A stretch of DNA of 64,000 nt, taken from contig CM043955.1 of NCBI GenBank assembly GCA_014529385.2, positions 137,879,108 to 137,943,107 of the forward strand, given 5' to 3'. The DNA is from Adiantum capillus-veneris. Lineage: Eukaryota; Streptophyta; Polypodiopsida; Polypodiales; Pteridaceae. A program made the position numbers and the translations under genes. Below are positions 55,859 to 64,000 of this stretch, one piece after another; within the stretch, counting starts at the first letter, position 1, and each line of letters starts with the position of its first letter. Under the pieces are notes generated by a model. That model searched no databases. It saw only the letters and a list, made by a program, of their open reading frames with translations, and was not told the DNA's origin.

Positions 55859-58606
55859 GTAAAGTCTCCGACCCCGAGCTAAAAGAACACCATTGTACCA
55901 TGAAACAATCATAATGGAAAAAGTTACTATTTTTACCAGTTTTTCAAAATTTGTCGATGTCATGATGTTTAGAATCTCATAAAGCTTCCAAAACCGAATT
56001 AAAATAATTTGTGGAAATTTTTCAAAAATAGTAAGTTTTTGGTCACCCGACCCGTCTAGTTTTAACCGTCTTGAAAAACTGCACCCGTACCCAGAATTTG
56101 AAAAAATGCATTTTCGGACACCGGAGGGGGCTGCTAAATTTGGCAGGTACTCAGATAGGTACACCTTAGTTAGAGCTTAGTATAGCAAGTTCCCGCATTA
56201 AATTCTGCTTCGTATTGCCCGTCTTAGGTTAAAGCTAAATTTTCCTAAAGTTGTGCGGGGAGCACCGGGGCTCGGGGTCTGTGTGGGAACAAGTCCCAGG
56301 CCACTAGGAGCTTGCTTTAGCAGCTAGGGGGTGCCCTCACATCTCTAGGGGCTTGTGGGAGACTTGCCATGCTTGAGAGAGAGTGTGAGAGTTAGTTAGA
56401 CTAAGTTAACTGGACACTTGGTAAGCATGTAACTAAGTTACCTTGCATGAGGTGAGTACTCTCTCAGATGTATATAGCAGCCTAGTTTGATTTTTAGCTT
56501 GGGAGAGCCTATATAAGAATGTGCTCACACACACACACCGAGTACACACACACACTCCTACACACACCCACACCTTGAGGAGGTGCTGCCGACGGACATA
56601 GTCTTTGGAAGAAGAGCTAAGGAGGAAAGTGCTGCTCATTTCTCGTCTAAAGGAGGCCCTCGCATCAGAATTTCAAGAGGAATTCAGCCGTAACCTCGGT
56701 AATTCTTGATTTAATTCACGCTTGTTGTAATTCCCTCTCTATTATCCTCTTAATTCCGCATCTAGTACGCATATTCGTAGTCAAAATACTCTTTAGATAC
56801 TCTCTAATTCTCCGTATCCATGATCTATTGCATAAATATTCATCTAATTAGTAATTATACAAGCAATTAGTCTCTCTTAATCATAGATTAATGCATGATT
56901 AACGAATCAACCGCCGCTAGTCACCATTGTAATTAAGAACAAGTCGGCATTGAGGTAAAGATGGTCAACTGCTTTCTATTGCCCCAAAATGTTTAAAAAA
57001 CTATATTAGAATCAATTAGCTCATAGATTAGGATGTAATTAGTGAAACTAATCCATCATTAATCACTAGGAAGGGAGAAACCCTCTCACCTATGCATACG
57101 GTAAATCTGCAAACCTCTACTTGCATTAGGAAGTGATTAAGCATGCCGAATTCATCTCTAGTAAATAGATTGAGAAGAAACCTATAATTCTTAGCTATCT
57201 AGGCCAAATAATTAACCTTAGGACCAATTCCAATAGAACAAATAAGGTGCTATCCGAAAACTCTATGTCTTGAAGTAATCAAACCCCTCGTATAAAGGGA
57301 TTTTCTTATTGAAACTAATATGTCATTTTGGTTGTATGTTACTCTCGAATGTTAGCTCTCTTTTTTTCAAGTTGTCAATTAAGTAGTGAGTATAAAATGG
57401 CCCCGATAAAGAGAACTCGTTTCGGTGGTTGCCACGACCGCGAGGCGGGGACAAGCAACAATAATGGAAAGGGAAAAGCTCCCATGGTCGACCAAGTACC
57501 GGCCAACTCACGGAGCAATGACGAGGGAATTGTGGAGGTAGGTCACATTTTTAATTTAAGTTTTGTTTATGTTAACATTGTATCCGAAAGAACATATCTC
57601 TAAACATGTAGGAGAAATCCGATGGAGATCACGACATTTGAATTGAGATGTATATTAATTTCCAAGTAGGAAAGAATGATTGTTGGATATATTGTTTGAG
57701 CTAGGAAAGAATGTTTGCTAGGGAAAATTTAGCTTAGCTAGTTCATTTTCAATTCCAATGTTGATCTAGTCCAAACCCCCTCTTGATCACAGGGGGTAGC
57801 TCGCGAAGTTATTCGAAGGAGCTAGAGTTCCTGGTTAAGGGCTCTTCAATCCACGACTACTGGTTAAGCGATGGATATCCATGACTGTTGGTTAAGCGAT
57901 GGAAGTCCACGACTGCTGGTTAAGCGGTGGACAACCTAGTTGTATGGGCAACTAGGCGACAACAGGAGGAGTAACCTCTCGTTGGGGGAGGGATGTTGTA
58001 CCCCCAGAACATTGGAACTTTAAATGAATAAATTTTGAGTAAAATTTTTACTAGAGTTACTGTCTTGGTGCCGCTTTGCAATACTGGTTGAAGGGCTGTA
58101 TTAAGGAACTTGTGAACCGAAACTTAATCAATGAACTTATGTGTTGAACAACCACGTGTGGTAGTAATTAGGTAACAAAGGAAGTGTGAGTATGGGGTGG
58201 AAAGTGGGGGCTTGGCTTGGGTTTCCAATGCCTATGAGAAGGGTGGTCCCAATTAGTCTGGAACTCTCTATCCCCATAAGTGCAATAAGAACGTTAGTAT
58301 TATTCATTGCCCCTAGAGCGGTAAGGTCTCAAGTGTACGTGCCTCTGAAACATGGGGAAAAAGGCACTCAGGACTCCTCTCCTCTTGGAAGGTGGGTCTT
58401 AGGATCGCTAGATAAGTTAATCACGCTTCCCCTACGGGGTGGAACTAGATCTCGATGCTAGTAGGCTCGAACTCGATTCACTTTGTGATGAGAGATCGTC
58501 CGTTAGATGAACCATAAACGACTTTGTTTGCTTCCGCTGTGGATGTAGTGGCCACCGGGTTTACCATCAGATCCGTCGTTTGAGACGACAGGATGGGGAC
58601 TTCACA
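55859..58606 (+). repeat. 3' LTR of the gag-only element
   Basis: Preceded by a purine tract (TTGGGGAGAA). It is 90 bp longer than the 5' LTR, partly because a TCCACGACTGCTGGTTAAGC unit is present about three times at 57850-57925 and once in the 5' LTR. Confidence 0.92.
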
Positions 58607-58612
58607 AGATGG

Positions 58613-60600
58613 ACTAGGCTTAGCATAGGGTGTAACAGGCACTAGTGCTTGTTCATCTATGACTCCCTCTGAATGCATTTAGTTTATAGGCACTGCATTA
58701 TATCCCAGATATGGAGGTTGTTGACCAAACACAGGCTGAGGTCTTTCCATACCCATCATTGGTCTTTGAGCTGGGGCCATATTAGGATGATATATGTACA
58801 TGGGTTGTCCTTGTGGCCTCATAGGCATGTATTGGACATTTTCATCATACTTTGGTCGGTAATAGCACTCATTGGTCTCATGGTTGGTCCATTTACCCTC
58901 GGTTACACACCATTTTTGTGGCCTAATTTGTTGTCCCTGTTGAGTAATCCCTTGCCCTGGTCCCCTCATTGGTGCCTTTTGCATGTTATAATCATGTGAT
59001 TCATTCTTTTGAGCATGTCTTCTATGGCTGAAAGCGGTGCTACAGCAGCCGTTCCCACTTGTGTTGGGTTGGTGGATGCTATTTTCTCTCTTTGGTTATC
59101 CTTAGGGACATCTTCTTTGTTGAAAATATCACAATTGTCTCCTAAGTCAATAGAATATGACACAGACTCTTTTAGGGTCGTATGCTTCTTGCTATACAGT
59201 ATAGCATGAAGTTCTTTGTTTAGAAGTCCCTCTAGAAACAACGATACTAGTCTTTCCTTTGCCCGTATATCTAGATCTGGGCATCTTGCAATGTATTGCT
59301 TCATTCAAGTTGCATAATCCCTAACAGACTCACCTTGTATCTGTTTAAAGCTATAGATTTGAGCTACAGTATTATGTTTGATCCTCGTTTTGGAACAAGT
59401 AGCTAAAAATCCTTGAGCTAATGTATTTAAGTCCATGATTGATCTTGGTGGAATGTCTTGGAACCGTGTCAGTGCTTTTCCTTCTAATGCCATTCCAAAT
59501 CCCTCGAATTGAGTATGGAAATGAAATATGCGTTCTGCTCTTAGTAATTGTTTAAATATTGCTAAGTGGTCATATGGATCCCCAAATCCACTGTACTTTT
59601 TGACCCATTTCTGAAAATCAGCTGGTCTGACACGTTTATTTGGTTCAACTCTCGGTCTCCTGGCAGTTGGTCCTGTTTTGAGTCCTTCAAACTAGTCTGT
59701 TGGAAATAGTGACTCGTGTAGCCCTGGACTGACTTTAGTGTCACCCGGTTTTCTTCGTGATGAGGTGGTTTCTGGTTTCTTAACATTACTCTCCAAAGAT
59801 CTCTCTTGGAGTTCGTCCTTGGCCCAAATCCAATCCCTTATGGAGTACCCTTGGTATTTGGTTTGTTCCACCTCTTCAGAGTTATCATAACAAAGTTATT
59901 GTTATAACAATCCCTAAACAGGTAGGTCGGTAGATCTACTGAATCTTTATCTTTGATTTTGAAGATATAAATGATCTTCATGGGCTTTTACTGTCCTAAT
60001 TTGGCATGAGAAGTCCATAGAAGATCTTTGATGTTTCTATTCTCCCAACAATAGACTCCGATCCTAGGATTATCCATACTAAGCCGTTTCAAAGGCTTCA
60101 AATCAACTTGATCGTATCCTTCGAATTCTAAAGTTGGTGGTCCTTCTTTTGTTGCCATATCTGAAATTATGCTATTTACTTCTAACCCCCATTTGTCTAT
60201 CACATCAAGGTTTTCAACTCGTAAATATTGAGTTCCGTTTCTATCCATATACATTTTTCCTTGTTTGTTTGCCATGATTTCCTCTTCAAACTCTATACCA
60301 TGGTCATCAATGCAAATAGCATACTCTTCATTACGATCCTGGTAAACCTGAGCTCCATGGTGATTAGTATTCTAAAAAGAGAGTATATGCTTGTACTGCA
60401 CTGTCGTTCTGGTTTTTGAATAAGTCGAATAGCAAGACATTTTAGATGTTGATTCTAAAAAAGTGTCTGAGACTTCTTCAAAGATAGTGTCCAAGTATTC
60501 GCCTTGATTCACACTCTCTTCTGTGGATAGTCTACTAGCGATCTCTCCAAATATGCCTTGATTTCCTAGTATACGACCACATCTAAGGTTCATATAGACT
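58613..60600 (-). pseudogene. Ty3 gag N-terminal and capsid part (45-60 kb element)
   Basis: Minus-strand pieces from 60593 leftwards. The capsid-like block includes ALTRFQDIPPRSIMDLNTLA, QIQGESVRDYAT and, after a stop, YIARCPDLDIRAKERLVSLF with LEGLLNKELHAILYSKK. This is a typical Ty3 gag pattern (short helix, then LF..GL). A Pro/Met/Gln-rich stretch (58679-58984, with QRPMMGMERPQPVFGQQPPY) follows and runs into the AGATG insertion point at 58607-58611. Several stops and frameshifts are present. Confidence 0.8.
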
Positions 60601-60981
60601 TGTGAAGCCCTGGATAGAGTACTTACCGTCGGATTGACTTGTTGTTAATTTTTGTCAATCTTTCAATTCCTTGTCGGCAACCTGATTCCTGTATCATTTT
60701 TAAACAAGTTAGCTATTCTTTCACAAAAACTGTACAATTCTTGCTAACTATTGTGGCTGGTCTATGTGTATCACTTCAAATCAAGCTAAGTGAGTCGGCA
60801 GTTGAGACTTTCATATTCCACTTTTGCAAAAATCCAAAGGATGAATCTGCAACCTGGAAACTGAGTGAACATGTACTAATTTGGATTCGATTAAACCCAA
60901 AATTGCCCAATGGCCTTGTATTATGTTGGTCTAACACGTTACAATTTCAAAAGTAAAAAATGGTGTCTCTATGTAGCAGTA

Positions 60982-62003
60982 GTAAATAATCATGATTATT
61001 TACTTTTGTCAATTTTTTGTACGTCTTGGCTTGATTTGCCAAGTATACAACTTGTTAAGGTCTCTAGACAAGTTTCACTAAGCTTGAAGAAAATTTGTAC
61101 AAGTTATCAACAACTGTTTCGTGTCCGCAGACTTGATTTTCAAGAATCTGGCTTAAGTCTCACTTTGGTGGAGTCCAAATTTCACCAAAATTGATTTGTG
61201 TGGTCTACTTGATATGCTTGACCTTGTGGTATACTCAAATGTGCAAGAATATCAAATTTTGTAGCAGATATAAATAATTGCAATTATTTATTCCTGCTTT
61301 TTTTTTTGCAAGTTTTTGACACAATCTTGACACATGTCTGTTAAGTAGCTTAACTTAAGCTTTCTAGCCAAGTTTCATCAAGTTTGAACAATTTTTGTTG
61401 GTCATCAGTTTTGTATCTGCAGGACTCACTTTGCAAATTTGGCCACAATTTTTAATCGAATGATCCAAATCTTTACCAAATTTTATTTGTGGGCTTAATA
61501 TAACATGCTAAAACTAGTGGTATGTCGGTTTGGTCAAAAGCGTTGAAAAATGAGACAAAAAAATTAATTGTGATTACTTACTTCTGACAAATTTTTGTAT
61601 CTTTTTGATCAACTGAGCATGCACACATGTCTATCACATCAATATAAGCCTATGAATAAAGTTTCATTGAGTATGAACAAAATTTTCCCAATTCACACTC
61701 AACTTCTCGAAAGTCAGTACATAATTTAGTTTTTTCCCAATTTTTGGTCAATTTGGTGATCCAAATTCTATGGCCCTTTACAAAAGTTGGTTGTACACAT
61801 GTATAGAGTCTCTGATAGCAACCTTGGTCCCTTTTGAGCTGAAAGTAAATAATCGTGATTATTTACTTTAAGCTTAAAATAAACACTTTTTTTAACTTTT
61901 CCACTGGATAGTCTTTTCATGAGCTATTTTAAGCCTCTGAGTCAAGTCAAAACTTAATTTGGCCTAAAATATCAAAAAAAAGTAAATAATCTGAGTTTTT
62001 GCA
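60982..62003. repeat. Palindrome-anchored tandem repeat, right array (~288-bp period)
   Basis: Interrupted palindromes start at 60982 (arms GTAAATAATC/GATTATTTAC), 61270, 61560 and 61845, spaced 288, 290 and 285 bp. A half copy lies at 61982. Between them, degenerate unit features repeat: CTTCTGACAAATTTTTGTAT-like sequence after the palindrome and CAAGTTTCATCAAGTTTGAA-like sequence about 90 bp further on. The array starts about 390 bp upstream of the minus-strand gag at 60593. From 62004 to 62490 I see nothing else of note. Confidence 0.85.
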
Positions 62004-62557
62004 AACTCTTGAAATTTTGTACCTCATTGTGTCCTTGAGCTTACCCACTGGTTCATACAACTTTTAAAGCATGCTCTCCATTCGGATTGAGTGGTTGACA
62101 GTCTTCTCATGCTATTTCCTAGCCGTAGACCTGAAACTCTCCAACTTCACATAACAACTCACAATTGAGTCTTTTGGAGAGAGCAATGTTCTGAATTCCA
62201 CCTCGGATTTTACTTACTCTACTCCTAGGTTCTATTGCAATGGGATTGTGGAAAGTGTCCACAAACACTCTTTTTTTTTTCTTTTTTTGAGCCTTGATCT
62301 TAAGACTTGTCTTGTCCATCAATCATTCTCAAAATCCTAATAATTCTACAATCCTAAAGGTACTAGCAAGTACGACTTACTTCCAAGATACCTCTACTCA
62401 GTAAAAGACGACAATCTTAAGCTATGCGATTTTTAAAAAAGAAAGTTTTTACTCTAGGAGGTAGGTCTTAAAATTATTAAAATGCATACTTTGTTATATG
62501 CTAGGCTTCCAAAGTTATTGATGTGCCTACTGAAGGGCTTGGAAGGCCCTAAAACGG

Positions 62558-62630
62558 GCTGCCACAAGGGCGCGCATTTGGGCCTTCCATCAGCAAATGA
62601 AAGGGGCAAATGCACGCCCTTATGGCAGCT
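62558..62630. repeat. Hairpin repeat, copy 1
   Basis: GCTGCCACAAGGGCGCGCAT on the left pairs with ATGCACGCCCTTATGGCAGC on the right, loop about 30 nt. The pairing extends more weakly outwards (GGCTTGGAAGGCC side with the GGAGCATGTAAA side). Confidence 0.88.
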
Positions 62631-62840
62631 CATATTGGAGCATGTAAACCCCATTTAGGAGCATACCCAGGTACATTACATGTGCAAAACCCAAAGACAA
62701 GAGATAAATATGTTTTGGCAGCTCATTTGGGGTAATCTCAAGCCCATCTTGTACTAGACCCAGATACTTAAAGTTGTTATATGTTAGGCTTCCAAAGTTA
62801 TTGGATTGCCTACTGAATGGCTTGGAAGGCCCCAAAATGG

Positions 62841-62913
62841 GCTACCACAAGGGCGCACATTTGGGCCTTCCATCAGCAAATGAAAGGGGCAAATGCGCGC
62901 CCTTGTTGCAGCT
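62841..62913. repeat. Hairpin repeat, copy 2
   Basis: Same structure as copy 1, 283 bp away: GCTACCACAAGGGCGCACAT with ATGCGCGCCCTTGTTGCAGC. The outer arm CCCCAAAATGGGC opposes GCTCATTTTGGAGC, giving an imperfect stem of about 45 bp. Confidence 0.88.
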
Positions 62914-63294
62914 CATTTTGGAGCATGTAAAGCCCATTTAGGAGCATACCTAGGTACATTACATGTGCAAAACCCAAAGACAAGAAATAAATATGTTTTG
63001 GCAGCTCATTTGGGGTAATCTTAAGCCCATCTTGGACTAGACCCAGATACTTAAAGTTGTAATAACAAATCACAAGAGGAAACTATGTGACAATCTCTAG
63101 CCCGTTTTGGAGTATAGGACTGACTTCACAGATGCAATAACCATCCTTCAAAATTTCTATGCTACATGGACTAAGGGTGGATGATTTCCAGATGCATCTA
63201 TGCTAATTGAAGCATTGAAGCAAATAAAATATCCTTATTGCTTGTTAATTTTTTTTGGAAACCATTGGAAAGGGTTTGGAATTCCCTAGAGAAG

Positions 63295-63366
63295 GCTGCC
63301 ACAAGGGCGCGCATTTTGTCCATCCATATGCCTCTAGAAGCCCTAAATGCGCGCCCTTGTGGCAAC
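63295..63366. repeat. Hairpin repeat, copy 3 (diverged)
   Basis: GCTGCCACAAGGGCGCGCAT pairs with ATGCGCGCCCTTGTGGCAAC. The loop sequence differs from copies 1 and 2, but the stem is kept, and outer arms (GGTTTGGAATTCCC and GGGGGCATTCCAAGCC) also pair. The loop has diverged while the stem is conserved. Confidence 0.88.
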
Positions 63367-63711
63367 CAATTTGGGGGCATTCCAAGCCATTTTCAAGACT
63401 TTCTAGATGCTTTTTCCATGCAATAGTGAGTTTTCCCTTGCTTCAATGCTTCACATAGCATGGATGCATCAGGAAGTGCATGCCCCACTTAGCCAAGGTT
63501 CTTAACGTAGGCAAGTTTTCACAATAACAAGCTAATGGCTACATACATACAATAGAAGGTAGACAAAACTTGGACCAGTGCTACATCGCATGGTATAGAA
63601 TTAAAGCAATACAATGAGCAGTGGGGTATACAATAAAAGACGCTTATATTCAAATTCTTCCCAATCTTGGAAGTTTTGTAAATACAAAAAGGTTTGATGC
63701 CTAATTACAAG

Positions 63712-64000
63712 CTATTCCTCATGGCACAAACGGCGAGCAAGCTGCATATCCTTGGGCATAATGGTTACACGCTTTGCATGGATGGCACATAGGTTCGAAT
63801 CCTCGAATATTCTAGTTAGATATTGCTCTGCTGCCTCTTGGACTGCCTCTATGGCCACGGCGCCCATCCGAAACTGAGTATTGTACAATTGCAAAACCTC
63901 CTGCATAAACTTACAATCCGAATTAAGAGCTTGGTGCTCTTTTGATAGTGGCGAATCTCCACAAAAGCACCGCTGTGCTTTCGTACCTTCTGAGGTCGAC
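63712..64000 (-). pseudogene. Histone H3-like pseudogene (runs off the window)
   Basis: The minus strand from 64000 encodes [14 protein letters not shown] (about 63918-63959), matching the alpha-N region of H3. It then changes frame and continues [12 protein letters not shown]...[18 protein letters not shown] and [20 protein letters not shown], ending RLCHEE and a stop at 63712. The last part is close to canonical H3. Only 17 nt separate the CGG of LLIR from the GAG of EVLQ where H3 needs 27, so a 10-nt deletion breaks the frame. Six nucleotides also seem missing before EIRHY. The spacing in loop 1 equals canonical H3. No intron is visible in the part seen. It reads as an H3-family pseudogene. 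The N-terminal tail lies outside the window. Confidence 0.8.

Larger units (their letters stand above)
51500..58606 (+). mobile_element. Long-LTR, gag-only retroelement (TR-GAG-like) with AGATG target duplications
   Basis: 7107 bp. LTRs are 51500-54157 (2658 bp) and 55859-58606 (2748 bp), both TGTAA...CACA. The target duplication AGATG is at 51495-51499 and 58607-58611. The interior is only 1.7 kb: a primer site, a gag remnant, a short scrap resembling the start of the integrase region, and a purine tract. No RT, RNase H or integrase core is present, so it would need enzymes in trans. It lies inside the gag of the minus-strand Ty3 element. Confidence 0.93.
44965..60600 (-). mobile_element. 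Decayed minus-strand Ty3/gypsy element, split by a nested insertion
   Basis: Gag lies at 58613-60600, the rest of gag and all of pol at about 45.0-51.5 kb. The two halves are separated by the element at 51500-58606, and removing it restores colinearity. The order on the minus strand is gag, knuckle, protease, RT, RNase H, integrase, a second protease-like domain, purine tract. No chromodomain is visible, so it is a different lineage from the 1-8.5 kb element. Numerous frameshifts and stops make it dead. The right-hand LTR could not be delimited. Confidence 0.88.
62493..63058. repeat. Two tandem copies of a 283-bp unit
   Basis: Copies start at 62493 and 62776 with GTTATATG(C/T)TAGGCTTCC and differ at few positions. 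Each contains one long hairpin (next entries) and a TTACATGTGCAAAACCCAAA stretch. Small minus-strand open stretches in the unit are not convincing genes. Confidence 0.92.

Noticed and set aside
58186-58461. 91-codon open frame shared by 53737-54012
   Set aside because: It lies at the same place in both LTRs and the two copies are collinear repeats. Without start context, a matching splice site or a motif it is more likely non-coding LTR sequence.
62620-63073. Two similar minus-strand open frames
   Set aside because: They are copies of the 283-bp tandem unit; similarity reflects duplication of DNA, not protein conservation.
63794-63804. GGTTCGAATCC, a perfect RNA polymerase III B box
   Set aside because: It is the antisense of the H3-like FEDSN region; no A box lies at the right distance and the H3 match explains it fully.
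63901-63914. A 14-nt intron (GTAAGT...TGCAG) restoring the H3 frame
   Set aside because: It is far below any known plant intron size. Removing it would still leave H3 residues missing, so a deletion is the simpler reading.
63712-64000. Centromeric histone CENH3
   Set aside because: The spacing between alpha-N and alpha-2 equals canonical H3 with no loop-1 insertion, and the TIMPKD...QLAR stretch is canonical. The final residues differ, but that alone does not make it CENH3.

Overview
The window looks like intergenic DNA from a large, repeat-rich land-plant genome. It has plant-type chromovirus and Ty1/copia polyproteins, initiator-Met tRNA primer sites (TGGTATCAGAGC), CACTA transposase remains, a tRNA-derived SINE and long GA/CA microsatellites. 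The sequence alone does not fix the species. The style of the Ty3 elements makes me lean weakly towards a seed-free plant or gymnosperm (inference). I see no intact host gene. The only host-gene material is three decayed fragments: a PRP22/DHX8-like helicase segment (9.6-10.3 kb), a P2B Ca2+-ATPase segment (10.8-11.25 kb) and a histone H3-like pseudogene at the right edge.

Layout. 1-8560: a young Ty3/gypsy chromovirus on the minus strand with an intact 1591-codon gag-pol; its LTR copies differ at only about five counted bases plus one 22-bp indel. 8561-23635: old sequence with host pseudogenes, a tRNA-SINE with a 10-bp target duplication, a non-autonomous CACTA-like element, a 4 x 155-bp tandem array and several microsatellites and degenerate minisatellites. 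23636-29171: a complete Ty1/copia element with TTTTA target duplications, disabled by one stop and two single-base frameshifts. 29.6-30.6 kb: CACTA (TNP2) transposase pseudogene with a recognisable intron. 30.7-32.8 kb: a gag fragment related to the first chromovirus, broken by a decayed minus-strand copia. 32.8-44.9 kb: a minus-strand LTR-type element encoding a protein I do not recognise, split by a complete but dead copia (34743-40374, target duplication GTACC). 44965-60600: a decayed minus-strand Ty3 element whose gag is split by a long-LTR, gag-only element (51500-58606, target duplication AGATG). 60.9-63.4 kb: palindrome-anchored tandem repeats and hairpin repeats. 63712-64000: H3-like pseudogene.

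The window is an archaeology of nested insertions rather than a set of cooperating genes. The observations I consider most worth following are: (1) a ~288-bp periodic array built around a 22-bp interrupted palindrome, found twice, each time just upstream of a minus-strand gag-like ORF; (2) a second retropepsin-like domain after the integrase of the 45-60 kb Ty3 element; (3) an LTR that seems to carry the first coding exon of gag with a splice donor, in a gag-only element whose upstream LTR has gained a perfect 21-bp inverted copy; (4) the unrecognised coiled-coil protein of the 33-43 kb element; and (5) three related long hairpins at 62.5-63.4 kb.
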